DNA from: CAWVWD01 sp045106825
Lineage (GTDB): Bacteria; Bacteroidota; Bacteroidia; Chitinophagales; Saprospiraceae
Length of the DNA: 47,857 nucleotides
Assembly (NCBI GenBank): GCA_045106825.1
Contig: JBGCFH010000076.1
Location: 1-47,857 of the forward strand
Direction: 5' to 3'
Numbering within the stretch: the first letter of the stretch is position 1; each line of letters starts with the position of its first letter. Under the pieces are notes generated by a model, which was given only the letters and a program-made list of their open reading frames with translations, was not told the origin of the DNA and made no database searches. This document shows positions 15,157 through 25,028 of this stretch, in pieces. The translations under genes and the position numbers were made by a program.

Positions 15157-18100
15157 ATGGCATCAAACAGCAATGTTGTTGCTGACGGCAGCAAAAAACG
15201 CATCGGCTTTGGAAAAATTAAGCACTTATCTGCTTATCCGGATTTTTTAGGAATCCAAATCCAATCATTTCAGGAATTTTTTCAATTAGAAACAACGCCA
15301 GAAAATCGTGGAGAAGAAGGACTCTTTAAAGTATTTATGGAGAATTTTCCTATCACCGATGCTCGAAACATTTTCGTTTTAGAGTTTTTAGATTACTTTG
15401 TTGATCCGCCGAGATACTCTATTGAAGAGTGTATGCAGCGTGGGTTAACTTATAGTGTTCCTTTGAAAGCTAAATTGAGATTATCGTGTAATGATGAAGA
15501 ACACGTTGATTTCAAAACGATTGTACAAGATGTATTCTTAGGGAACATACCATATATGACACCGAAAGGTACGTTTGTAGTAAATGGTGCAGAACGGGTT
15601 ATTGTTTCTCAGCTGCATCGTTCCCCAGGTGTATTTTTTGGACAAAGTTTCCACCCGAATGGTACAAAAATTTATTCTGCGAGAGTAATTCCTTTTAAAG
15701 GTGCTTGGATGGAGTTTGCTACGGATATTAATACCGTAATGTATGCTTATATTGATCGTAAGAAAAAATTCCCTGTTACAACTTTGTTACGTGCAATCGG
15801 TTACGATTCGGATCATCAAATTTTAGATCTTTTCAACTTAGCTGATGAATTACAGGTAACAGAAGATATCTTAGAAGCTTCTGTTGGTCGTAAGTTAGCT
15901 GCTCGTGTATTGAGAAGTTGGACGGAAGATTTCGTAGATGAAGATACAGGAGAGGTTGTGACAATTGAACGAAATGAAATTATTTTAGAACGTGATACAG
16001 TTCTTGATGAAGATCATATCGACTTAATTTTAGATACTGGAGTAGAAACAATCATTTTACAACGTGAAGATGTTGATGAAGATTACTCTATTATTTATAA
16101 CACTTTGCAAAAAGACCCTTCAAGTTCAGAAATTGAAGCGGTACAATATATATATCGTCAGTTAAGAGGAACTGATCCACCTGATGAAGAAACAGCTCGT
16201 GGTATTATTGATAAATTGTTCTTCTCTGACAAACGTTATAACTTAGGTGATGTAGGACGTTATAAAATCAACCGTAAGTTGAATTTAGATACACCTCGTG
16301 AAACTTTAGTTTTAACAAAAGAAGATATTATCGAAATCGTAAAATATTTGGTTCGATTAATGAATCAAAGAGCAGAGATTGATGATATTGACCATTTAAG
16401 TAATCGTCGTGTAAGAACGGTTGGAGAACAATTATATGCTCAATTTGGTGTTGGTTTGGCTCGTATGGCAAGAACAATCCGTGAGCGTATGAATGTACGT
16501 GATAATGAAGTATTTACACCAATTGATTTGATTAATGCAAGAACGTTATCGTCTGTAATTAATTCATTCTTTGGTACTTCACAATTATCACAATTTGCTG
16601 ATCAAACGAATCCACTTTCAGAAATTACGCACAAACGTCGTATTTCAGCATTAGGACCTGGTGGTTTATCTCGTGAACGTGCAGGTTTTGAGGTGCGAGA
16701 TGTTCACTATTCTCACTACGGTCGTTTATGTACAATTGAAACACCTGAGGGACCAAACATTGGTTTGATCTCGACACTTTGTGTCCATGCGAAGGTGAAT
16801 AAAATGGGATTCTTAGAAACACCATATCGTCGAGTTGATGAAGGACGTGTTGTAGTAGAAGAAGAACCAATTTATTTATCGGCAGAAGGCGAAGATATGG
16901 CTATCATCGCTCAAGCAAATGCACCGATCACGGAGCAAGGAGCTTTTGAAACGGATAGAGTAAAATGTCGTGAACATGGTGATTTTCCTGTATTACAGCC
17001 GGAAGAAATCGAGTTTATGGATGTTGCACCAAACCAAATTGTAGGTGTTTCTGCTTCGATGATTCCTTTCTTAGAGAATGATGATGCAAACCGTGCCTTG
17101 ATGGGATCAAACATGCAACGTCAAGCTGTACCTTTATTAAAACCGGATTCTCCGATTGTAGGAACAGGTTTGGAAGGGCAAGTGGCTCGTGATTCTCGTA
17201 TGTTGATTAATGCAGAAGGTTCAGGTGTTGTTGAATATGTTGATTCTACACAGATTGTAATTCGTTACGATAGAACATCAGAAGATCAATTAGTATCTTT
17301 TGAGGATAATCGTAAAGCTTATGATTTAATCAAATTCCGTAGAACAAATCAGGGAACTTGTATTAACTTGAAACCTATCGTTCGTAAAGGTGATAGAGTA
17401 GAAGAAGGTATGATTCTTTGTGACGGTTATGCAACTCAAAAGGGAGAATTGGCATTAGGTCAAAATCTTTTAGTATCGTTTATGCCTTGGAAAGGTTATA
17501 ACTTTGAGGATGCAATTGTATTATCGGAAAGAGTTGTACGTGAAGATATATTCACATCATTACATATTCAGCATTTTGAATTAGATGTTCGTGATACGAA
17601 ATTAGGTGAAGAAGAATTAACGAATGATATTCCTAATGTTAGTGAGGAAGCAACAAAAGATTTAGATGAAAATGGTATCATCAGAATCGGTGCAAGAATC
17701 AAGGAAGGTGATATTATTATTGGTAAGATTACACCAAAAGGTGAGTCTGATCCTACACCTGAGGAAAAATTATTACGTGCAATCTTTGGTGATAAAGCAG
17801 GTGATGTCAAAGATGCTTCATTAAAAGCATCACCTTCTACAAGAGGTATCATCATTAACAAGCAACTATTCGCAAGAGCGAAAAAAGATAAAGCTCAGAA
17901 AGCAAAAGAGAAAGAGCTTATCAAGAAATTAGATGGAACACACAATGGTGCTGTCAATGAATTGAAATTAATTTTGATTGATAAATTAATGATTTTATTG
18001 AAAGATAAAGCATCTGAAAGTGTAAGAAGTATCTACAATGAAATGTTGATTCCAAGAGGTGTTCGTTTTGGTCAAGATGTATTGAAAGAATTAGATTACA

Positions 18101-18981
18101 CTACTGTTGATTATTCAGGATGGACAAGCGATGAACATACGAATAGTTTAATCAAGCGATTGTTACACAACTTCAGTATTAAATTAAATGAAGAAATTGG
18201 ACGTTACAAGCGTGAGAAATTCAACATCAGTATTGGTGACGAATTACCAGCAGGTGTCTTGAAATTGGCTAAGGTTTACATGGCTAAGAAACGTAAACTT
18301 AAAGTTGGTGATAAATTAGCAGGTCGTCATGGTAATAAAGGTATTGTTGCAAGAATCGTTCGTTATGAAGATATGCCGTTTTTAGAAGATGGAACTCCTG
18401 TGGATATTGTGTTAAATCCATTAGGTGTACCTTCTCGTATGAACTTAGGTCAAATCTTTGAAACAGTATTAGGTTGGGCAGGTAAGAAATTAGGTGAGAA
18501 GTACGGAACACCTATTTTTGATGGTGCTAAAGCTTATGAAATCGAAGATAAAATTGAAAAGGCAGGTTTACCTTCTTATGGTCAGACTTACTTGTATGAT
18601 GGTGAAACAGGAGATAGATTCCACCAAACAGCAACGGTTGGTATTATCTACATGTTGAAATTATCACACATGGTTGATGATAAGATGCACGCACGTTCAA
18701 TAGGACCTTACTCATTGATTACGCAACAACCGCTTGGTGGTAAAGCACAATTTGGTGGTCAACGTCTTGGTGAGATGGAGGTTTGGGCATTGGAAGCATT
18801 CGGTGCATCAAATATCCTTCGAGAAATGTTGACAATTAAGTCAGATGACATTAATGGTCGTGCAAAAGCTTATGAAGCAATCGTTAAAGGTGATAACTTA
18901 CCAACTCCAGGAATTCCGGAGTCGTTTAACGTATTGGTTCACGAGTTACGTGGTCTTGCATTAGAATTGAAATTTCAATAA
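15157..18981 (+). CDS. rpoB: DNA-directed RNA polymerase subunit beta
   Basis: This is the complete beta subunit (1274 residues). The rifampicin region is visible as FFGTSQLSQFADQTNPLSEITHKRRISALGPGGL (about residues 470-503), followed by YSHYGRLCTIETPEGPNIGLI. Near the C-terminus are the catalytic-region motifs RHGNKGIVARI (about 1058-1068) and PLGGKAQFGGQRLGEMEVWALEA (about 1195-1217). The rifampicin-contact residues are the sensitive-type D, H and S of FADQTNPLSEITHKRRIS. It is separated from rplL by a structured leader and from rpoC by 164 bases containing a long inverted repeat. Confidence 0.99.
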   Translation: MASNSNVVADGSKKRIGFGKIKHLSAYPDFLGIQIQSFQEFFQLETTPENRGEEGLFKVFMENFPITDARNIFVLEFLDYFVDPPRYSIEECMQRGLTYSVPLKAKLRLSCNDEEHVDFKTIVQDVFLGNIPYMTPKGTFVVNGAERVIVSQLHRSPGVFFGQSFHPNGTKIYSARVIPFKGAWMEFATDINTVMYAYIDRKKKFPVTTLLRAIGYDSDHQILDLFNLADELQVTEDILEASVGRKLAARVLRSWTEDFVDEDTGEVVTIERNEIILERDTVLDEDHIDLILDTGVETIILQREDVDEDYSIIYNTLQKDPSSSEIEAVQYIYRQLRGTDPPDEETARGIIDKLFFSDKRYNLGDVGRYKINRKLNLDTPRETLVLTKEDIIEIVKYLVRLMNQRAEIDDIDHLSNRRVRTVGEQLYAQFGVGLARMARTIRERMNVRDNEVFTPIDLINARTLSSVINSFFGTSQLSQFADQTNPLSEITHKRRISALGPGGLSRERAGFEVRDVHYSHYGRLCTIETPEGPNIGLISTLCVHAKVNKMGFLETPYRRVDEGRVVVEEEPIYLSAEGEDMAIIAQANAPITEQGAFETDRVKCREHGDFPVLQPEEIEFMDVAPNQIVGVSASMIPFLENDDANRALMGSNMQRQAVPLLKPDSPIVGTGLEGQVARDSRMLINAEGSGVVEYVDSTQIVIRYDRTSEDQLVSFEDNRKAYDLIKFRRTNQGTCINLKPIVRKGDRVEEGMILCDGYATQKGELALGQNLLVSFMPWKGYNFEDAIVLSERVVREDIFTSLHIQHFELDVRDTKLGEEELTNDIPNVSEEATKDLDENGIIRIGARIKEGDIIIGKITPKGESDPTPEEKLLRAIFGDKAGDVKDASLKASPSTRGIIINKQLFARAKKDKAQKAKEKELIKKLDGTHNGAVNELKLILIDKLMILLKDKASESVRSIYNEMLIPRGVRFGQDVLKELDYTTVDYSGWTSDEHTNSLIKRLLHNFSIKLNEEIGRYKREKFNISIGDELPAGVLKLAKVYMAKKRKLKVGDKLAGRHGNKGIVARIVRYEDMPFLEDGTPVDIVLNPLGVPSRMNLGQIFETVLGWAGKKLGEKYGTPIFDGAKAYEIEDKIEKAGLPSYGQTYLYDGETGDRFHQTATVGIIYMLKLSHMVDDKMHARSIGPYSLITQQPLGGKAQFGGQRLGEMEVWALEAFGASNILREMLTIKSDDINGRAKAYEAIVKGDNLPTPGIPESFNVLVHELRGLALELKFQ

Positions 18982-19019
18982 AAAATATGATGAAAAAGGC
19001 AAAAATTAACTATTAACTG

Positions 19020-19094
19020 TTAACTATTAATTATTGACGTATAGACGATTTTTTTTAAAAAATTTATGTTTAAATGTCAATAATTAATAGTTAA
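19020..19094. repeat. Perfect 19-bp inverted repeat between rpoB and rpoC
   Basis: Positions 19020-19038 are exactly complementary to 19076-19094, with a 37-base AT-rich loop. Just upstream the sequence TTAACTATTAACTG begins a short direct repeat of the arm. The repeat lies inside an essential operon whose two genes must be made in equal amounts, so strong termination is unlikely. It is more likely an inserted dispersed repeat or an RNA-processing stem. Confidence 0.65.
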
Positions 19095-19145
19095 TAATTA
19101 ATAATTTATATTCTTTGTTTTGAGCATCATTCAAAGTTTTCTTAT

Positions 19146-22100
19146 ATGGCATTTAAGAAAAATCATAAAATCAACAGTGATTTCTCTACAATTTCAGTTT
19201 CGTTATCATCTCCGGATGATATTTTAGAACGTTCTTATGGAGAGGTTCTAAAACCTGAGACTATTAACTATCGTTCTTATAAACCAGAACGTGATGGTTT
19301 ATTTTGTGAGCGAATTTTTGGACCTGTAAAGGACTACGAATGTTACTGTGGAAAATACAAACGTATTCGTTATAAAGGAATCGTTTGTGATAGATGTGGA
19401 GTTGAGGTAACAGAGAAGAAAGTTCGTCGTGAACGTATGGGACACATTAAGTTGGTCGTTCCTGTTGTTCATATTTGGTTCTTCAAATCGTTGCCAAATA
19501 AGATTGGTTACTTATTAGGTTTGTCTTCTAAGAAATTAGAAACTATCATTTACTATGAACGCTATGTGGTAATTAACGCAGGTGTGAAGGAGAAAGATGG
19601 TCTTACTAAGATGGACTTATTGACGGAAGAGGAATATCTTGAAATTTTAGACGAATTGCCAAAAGAGCAACATATCATGGAGGATTCTCATCCTGATAAA
19701 TTTGTCGCTAAAATGGGTGCAGAAGCAGTTCGTGATCTTTTGGAAAGATTAGAATTAGATACACTTTCTTACGCTTTACGTAATCAAGCTGCTACGGAAA
19801 CTTCTCAACAACGTAAAAATGAAGCGTTAAAGCGTTTACGTGTAGTAGAAGCATTTCGTGATGGACAAACTCGTATGGACAATAGACCCGAATGGACAAT
19901 CATTCAATTCTTGCCAGTTGTTCCGCCAGAGTTACGTCCGTTAGTACCATTAGATGGTGGTCGTTTTGCAAGTTCAGATTTAAATGATTTATATCGTCGT
20001 GTAATTATTCGTAATAATCGGTTGAAACGCCTTTTGGAGATTAAAGCTCCTGAGGTGATTTTGAGAAATGAAAAACGAATGTTACAAGAGGCTGTAGATT
20101 CACTATTTGATAACTCTCGTAAATCAAATGCTGTAAAAGCAGAAGGTGGACGTGCGTTAAAGTCATTAAGTGACATCCTAAAAGGTAAGCAAGGTCGTTT
20201 CCGTCAAAACTTATTGGGTAAACGTGTGGATTACTCGGGTCGTTCTGTAATCGTTGTAGGGCCAACTTTGAAGATTCACGAATGTGGTTTGCCAAAAGGT
20301 ATGGCAGCGGAATTGTTCAAACCGTTTATTATTCGTAAATTAATCGAAAGAGGAATTGTAAAAACGGTTAAATCTGCTAAGAAATTAGTGGATAGAAAAG
20401 ATCCTGTGATTTGGGAAATCCTTGAAAATGTATTGAAAGGTCATCCAATCATGTTAAATCGTGCTCCTACGTTACACCGTTTATCAATTCAGGCTTTTCA
20501 ACCAAAATTGATTGAAGGTAAAGCGATTCAGTTGCATCCATTAGTATGTACAGCATTCAACGCCGATTTTGATGGTGATCAAATGGCTGTTCACTTACCA
20601 TTGAGTCATGCTGCAATCTTAGAAGCACAGGTATTGATGTTGGGTGCTCACAATATGTTGAACCCTCAAAATGGTACACCGATTACACTTCCTACACAGG
20701 ATATGGTTTTAGGACTATATTACATTACAAAAGGAAGAAAATCAACACCTGAACGTAAAGTAAAAGGTGAAGGCAAAATCTTCTATTCAGCTGAAGAGGC
20801 AATTATTGCATTGAATGAAGGTAAGGCAGAGTTACACGCTTGGGTGAAAGTTAGAACGAAAGTTCGTAATACTGAAACAGGTGAGTTAGAGAAAACTTTA
20901 TTAGAAACAACGGTTGGACGTATTTTATTCAATCAGATTGTTCCTGAAAAAGTTGGTTTTGTTAATGAATTATTAACAAAGAAAAAACTACGTGTTGTTA
21001 TTGGTGGAATCCTTGATATTGCAAATGTTGAAGAGACTGCAAAACTTTTGGATAATGCAAAGGAACTTGGTTTCATGTGGGCATTCAAAGGTGGTTTATC
21101 ATTCAACTTACCGGATTTGATTGAGCCTTCTATTAAGAAATCAACGCTTAAAGAAGCTCAAGCATTAGTAGATGAAGTGGTTGAGAACTACGATATGGGA
21201 TTGATTACAAATAACGAACGTTATAATCAGGTAATTGATCAATGGACTTATGCCGATAATAAGATTACAGAGCAGTTGATGATTGAGATGAAGGAACACA
21301 AACAAGGATTTAACTCTGTATATATGATGTTAGATTCGGGGGCTCGTGGTTCTAAACAACAGATTAAGCAGCTTTGTGGACTTCGTGGATTGATGGCAAA
21401 ACCGAGAAAATCGGGTGATACAGGTGGAGCGATTATTGAAAATCCAATCTTATCAAACTTCGTAAACGGTTTATCTGTCCAAGATTACTTTATCTCGACG
21501 CACGGTGCTCGTAAAGGTCTTGCCGATACAGCATTAAAAACTGCCGATGCAGGTTATTTGACACGTCGTTTGGTAGATGTTTCTCAGGATGTTGTAATTA
21601 TTGAAGAAGATTGTCATACTCTAAGAGGTATTGAGGTAACTGCTTTAAAAGAAAACGAGAAAGTAATTCAACCTTTATCGGATAGAATTTACGGTCGTTA
21701 TACTTTAGAGGATGTTATTGATCCTGTAAGTGATGAAGTAATTGTAGAAGCGGATACTTATGTAAGTCGTATAGTTGCTCAGAAAATTGAAGATGCAGGT
21801 ATCGAATCTGTTTACATTCGTTCAGTATTGACGTGTGAAACAGAACGTGGTGTTTGTGTTAGTTGTTATGGTAAAAACTTGGCAACAGGTCGTTTGTCAG
21901 AACATGGTGATGCTGTTGGTATTATCGCAGCACAATCAATCGGTGAGCCAGGTACACAGTTAACCTTACGTACATTTCACGTTGGTGGTACGGCTTCTCG
22001 TACAGCGGAAGAATCTCAAATTAAATCTAAGTTTAAAGCAAGAGTTGAGTTTGAAGAAATTCGTACAACACAACGTTTAAATGAAGATGGTTCTGTGACT

Positions 22101-23453
22101 AATATTGTATTAGCACGTTCTGCGGAAGTTCGTTTACTTGATCCAACGAATCCTCAAAAAGTTTATACAACACAACATATTCCTTACGGTGCAACATTAT
22201 TTGTTAAACAAGATCAGATTATAGAAAAAGATACTGTAATCTGTGAATGGGATCCTTATAATGCCGTTATCGTTACAGAATTTGAAGGTGTTACTCGTTT
22301 TGAGATGATTGAAGAAGGTGTTACTTATCGTGAAGAGGTCGATGATGCGACAGGTTTCCGTGAAAAAGTAATTATCGAATCTAAGAAGAAGAAGAAGATT
22401 CCAACAATTATCATCGAAAATACTGACGAAGAAGTATTACGTAAATATAACTTGCCAGTAGGTTCACACATCGCTGTAAAAGATGGTGCAGCCGTGAAAC
22501 CAGGGGAACAATTAGTTAAAATTCCTCGTAGTTTAGGTGGTATTGCGGATATTACGGGTGGTTTACCTCGTGTAACAGAGTTATTTGAAGCACGTAATCC
22601 ATCGAATCCTTCAGTTGTTTCTGAGATTGATGGTGTTATTAGCTTTGGTAAGATCAAACGTGGTAATCGTGAGGTTATTGTTACATCAAAAGATGAATTA
22701 CGCCGTAAGTATTTAGTTGGTTTATCTAAACATATCTTAGTACAAGAAGGTGATTTTGTTCGTGCAGGTACACAATTATCTGATGGTGCAACAGCTCCTC
22801 GTGATATTTTAAATATCAAAGGGCCTTATGCTGTACAGGCTTACTTAGTGAACGGAGTTCAAGAGGTATATCGTACACAAGGTGTTGTTATCAACGATAA
22901 ACACATTGAAGTTATCGTTCGTCAGATGATGCGTCGTGTTCAAATCTTAGATGCAGGTGATACGGTATTTTTAGAAAAAGAAGCAGTTGAAAAATATGAT
23001 TTCTTGAAAGAGAATGATAGAATTTTTGATAAGAAGATTGTTACAGACGCAGGAGAATCTAAAACGCTAAAAGAGGGACAAATGGTAAGTGTTCGTCAGT
23101 TGCGTGAGGAAAATTCACAATTGCGTCGTAAAGACAAAAAGGTAGTGAAATTCCGTGATGCGATTCCTTCAACGTCAATGCCTGTATTACAAGGTATTAC
23201 AAAAGCGTCGTTAGGTACGAAATCTTGGATTTCGGCAGCATCATTCCAAGAAACGACTAAAGTTATCAGTTCGGCAGCGATTGCAGCTAAACAAGATCAC
23301 TTGTATGGTTTGAAAGAGAATGTTATTGTTGGTAAACCGATTCCAGCAGGTACTGGTATTCGTAAGTATACTAACTTATTGGTAGGTGATAAGTCAGAAA
23401 TGGGTTATTACGAAATTACAGAAGATGACAGAAGAAGAGCAACGGAATTTTAA
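19146..23453 (+). CDS. rpoC: DNA-directed RNA polymerase subunit beta'
   Basis: This is the complete beta' subunit (1435 residues). The N-terminal zinc ribbon is CYCGKYKRIRYKGIVCDRCG (about residues 66-85). The catalytic Mg-binding motif is FNADFDGDQMAVHLP (about 471-485). The second zinc site uses the Cys cluster around CETERGVCVSCYG (about 898-910). The bridge and trigger regions and the C-terminal SWISAASFQETTKV segment are present. It ends at a strong intrinsic terminator, which closes the operon that begins with the tRNA cluster. Confidence 0.99.
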   Translation: MAFKKNHKINSDFSTISVSLSSPDDILERSYGEVLKPETINYRSYKPERDGLFCERIFGPVKDYECYCGKYKRIRYKGIVCDRCGVEVTEKKVRRERMGHIKLVVPVVHIWFFKSLPNKIGYLLGLSSKKLETIIYYERYVVINAGVKEKDGLTKMDLLTEEEYLEILDELPKEQHIMEDSHPDKFVAKMGAEAVRDLLERLELDTLSYALRNQAATETSQQRKNEALKRLRVVEAFRDGQTRMDNRPEWTIIQFLPVVPPELRPLVPLDGGRFASSDLNDLYRRVIIRNNRLKRLLEIKAPEVILRNEKRMLQEAVDSLFDNSRKSNAVKAEGGRALKSLSDILKGKQGRFRQNLLGKRVDYSGRSVIVVGPTLKIHECGLPKGMAAELFKPFIIRKLIERGIVKTVKSAKKLVDRKDPVIWEILENVLKGHPIMLNRAPTLHRLSIQAFQPKLIEGKAIQLHPLVCTAFNADFDGDQMAVHLPLSHAAILEAQVLMLGAHNMLNPQNGTPITLPTQDMVLGLYYITKGRKSTPERKVKGEGKIFYSAEEAIIALNEGKAELHAWVKVRTKVRNTETGELEKTLLETTVGRILFNQIVPEKVGFVNELLTKKKLRVVIGGILDIANVEETAKLLDNAKELGFMWAFKGGLSFNLPDLIEPSIKKSTLKEAQALVDEVVENYDMGLITNNERYNQVIDQWTYADNKITEQLMIEMKEHKQGFNSVYMMLDSGARGSKQQIKQLCGLRGLMAKPRKSGDTGGAIIENPILSNFVNGLSVQDYFISTHGARKGLADTALKTADAGYLTRRLVDVSQDVVIIEEDCHTLRGIEVTALKENEKVIQPLSDRIYGRYTLEDVIDPVSDEVIVEADTYVSRIVAQKIEDAGIESVYIRSVLTCETERGVCVSCYGKNLATGRLSEHGDAVGIIAAQSIGEPGTQLTLRTFHVGGTASRTAEESQIKSKFKARVEFEEIRTTQRLNEDGSVTNIVLARSAEVRLLDPTNPQKVYTTQHIPYGATLFVKQDQIIEKDTVICEWDPYNAVIVTEFEGVTRFEMIEEGVTYREEVDDATGFREKVIIESKKKKKIPTIIIENTDEEVLRKYNLPVGSHIAVKDGAAVKPGEQLVKIPRSLGGIADITGGLPRVTELFEARNPSNPSVVSEIDGVISFGKIKRGNREVIVTSKDELRRKYLVGLSKHILVQEGDFVRAGTQLSDGATAPRDILNIKGPYAVQAYLVNGVQEVYRTQGVVINDKHIEVIVRQMMRRVQILDAGDTVFLEKEAVEKYDFLKENDRIFDKKIVTDAGESKTLKEGQMVSVRQLREENSQLRRKDKKVVKFRDAIPSTSMPVLQGITKASLGTKSWISAASFQETTKVISSAAIAAKQDHLYGLKENVIVGKPIPAGTGIRKYTNLLVGDKSEMGYYEITEDDRRRATEF

Positions 23454-23476
23454 TCATTCCTAATTGCTAAATATAT

Positions 23477-23513
23477 AAAACGGGCATTTCCTTATTGGAT
23501 TTGCCCGTTTTTT
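23477..23513 (+). terminator. Rho-independent terminator after rpoC
   Basis: AAAACGGGCA (23477-23486) pairs perfectly with TGCCCGTTTT (23502-23511), with further TCC/GGA pairing inside the loop and a run of six Ts at the end. It starts 24 bases after the rpoC stop and is the strongest terminator in the window. Confidence 0.93.
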
Positions 23514-23615
23514 CGTTTAGGTCTTTGAATATTTTTATATTTTTAAAATTTTTAATTTGTTAAAAATTGAGATTTATTTTTAATTTATTTTGGAAATCCG
23601 TTTTTTTTTTTTGTT

Positions 23616-23748
23616 CTTTATGATTTTACGTGGTTTTGAATATTTTGATGCTAAGTAACGGCCCCGAGTCCTCGGGGCTGCCGAAAATATCACAAACTCA
23701 TACGGCAGCTAAAGCAGCCGCTACTGTAAACCACATAGAATCATAAAG
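23616..23748. repeat. 133-bp multi-branched palindromic element (REP/MITE-like)
   Basis: The outer stem pairs CTTTATGATT (23616-23625) with 23739-23748 and GTGGTTT (23630-23636) with 23728-23734. Inside, GCCCCGAG (23661-23668) pairs with CTCGGGGC (23671-23678), and GCTGCCG (23677-23683) can pair with CGGCAGC (23703-23709). CGGC-A-GC (23703-23709) can instead form a small hairpin with 23714-23720. AGTAACGGC before the first hairpin matches GCCGCTACT (23717-23725) with one mismatch. The GC-rich core contrasts with the AT-rich flanks. It is far downstream of the rpoC terminator, so it is probably a dispersed element rather than a terminator. Confidence 0.7.
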
Positions 23749-23808
23749 AGCCTCGGAATTAATGTATTTATAACCTTGAAATATGCGAAAATTTTCAAAG
23801 AAACTTTG

Positions 23809-24738
23809 CTATTTAGAAACATTATCAGCACTTACAGTATAACCATTTAGAAATGACTTCACATCCATTCGTTTTCGACCTTGAAGTTGAATTTGTAATA
23901 ATTCGATAAAACCATCTTGTGTCGTGATTCGTAAATATTTTTTATTATCTGTTACAAACTTTCCAGTCGGTAAATCGTGTGCTTCAATCAAGCGTTTTGC
24001 TCGAAATATTTTTAGTTTTTTCCCATCTAACATTGTCCAAGCAGTTGGATAAGGACTTAAACCTCGAATAAAATTATGGATTTTTTGAGTTGGTTGATTA
24101 AAGTCAATTTGGCAAGTTTCATGGAAGATTTTTGGAGCTTTTGATACCAAACTTTCATCTTGCGGCTGTGGCGTATAATCTCCTTTTTCGATGGCTTGAA
24201 CGGTTTTCAAAACTAATTCAGCACCTTTTAACATCAGTTCATCATGTACTTCTCCGACGGTTGTTTCTTCTCCGATTTCGACCGTTGTTGTAAATAATAA
24301 ATCGCCAGTATCAATTTCGTGTTTTAAGAAAAATGTTGTCGCACCAGTTTCTTTATCGCCATTGATAACTGCCCAGTTCAATGGTGCAGCACCACGATAT
24401 TTTGGTAATAATGAACCGTGTAAATTGATTGTACCAATCGGTGGCATATCCCAAACAGCTACTGGCAACATCCGAAACGCCACCACAACTTGCAAATCTG
24501 CATTCAATGCCTTCAACTCCGCTTGAAACTTTCGGCTTTTCAAGTTCTTCGGTTGCAAAACCTTCAAATCATTCGCAACAGCATATTTTTTCACAGCCGA
24601 TTCAATCAATTTTTTTCCACCTCTTCCACCATATTTATCCGTTGCCGTAATGACTCCAACAACATCAAATCCATTCTTAACCAAAATATCTAAAGAAGGA
24701 ACTGCAAAATCTGGCGTTCCCATAAATACTATTCGCAT
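23809..24738 (-). CDS. fmt: Methionyl-tRNA formyltransferase
   Basis: Fmt (309 residues) formylates initiator Met-tRNA using 10-formyltetrahydrofolate. The N-terminal formyltransferase domain begins MRIVFMGTPDFAVPSL and contains the catalytic Asn-His region NLHGSLLPKYRGAAPLNW (about residues 104-121) and TGATTFFLKHEIDTGDLL with the catalytic Asp. The C-terminal OB-like tRNA-binding domain follows (about 205-309). It stands alone, divergent from the OmpA-like gene. Confidence 0.96.
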   Translation of the reverse strand: MRIVFMGTPDFAVPSLDILVKNGFDVVGVITATDKYGGRGGKKLIESAVKKYAVANDLKVLQPKNLKSRKFQAELKALNADLQVVVAFRMLPVAVWDMPPIGTINLHGSLLPKYRGAAPLNWAVINGDKETGATTFFLKHEIDTGDLLFTTTVEIGEETTVGEVHDELMLKGAELVLKTVQAIEKGDYTPQPQDESLVSKAPKIFHETCQIDFNQPTQKIHNFIRGLSPYPTAWTMLDGKKLKIFRAKRLIEAHDLPTGKFVTDNKKYLRITTQDGFIELLQIQLQGRKRMDVKSFLNGYTVSADNVSK

Positions 24739-24767
24739 ATATTTAGTGATTCGTGATTAGTTAATAG

Positions 24768-24798
24768 ACTTGACAGGTTTTTGAAAATCTGTCAGGTC
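24768..24798. repeat. Short hairpin repeat upstream of fmt
   Basis: GACTTGACAG (24768-24777) pairs with CTGTCAGGTC (24789-24798) with one G-T pair, and the intervening TTTT/AAAA extends it. This matches from memory a GACAGGTTTT-type hairpin common in Bacteroidota intergenic DNA. The rest of the 290-base divergent gap (24739-25028) holds only a short direct repeat, CCGCTTATG, near 24927 and 24944. Confidence 0.5.
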
Positions 24799-25028
24799 TT
24801 ACCGAATATTGTTACACAAAGAAAAACATAATTTTTAATAAATAATTCCATCAGCACAAAACTCTGTGTAAAAACTCCGTGTAACGTTGTGGGAAACCAT
24901 TTTCCGTTTATAAATCACGCCTAACCGCTTATGGAAATATTCAGCCGCTTATGAATTGTACATAGTTTCCTTCAGTTTTTCATATCAAATTTGAAGTATC
25001 AACAAACAAATTTAAAATCCAAATAACG

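Noticed and set aside
22325..22819. 164-residue reading frame opposite rpoC
   Set aside because: It is a shadow of highly conserved rpoC codons; its composition (Ser, Pro, Thr) is that of antisense translation.
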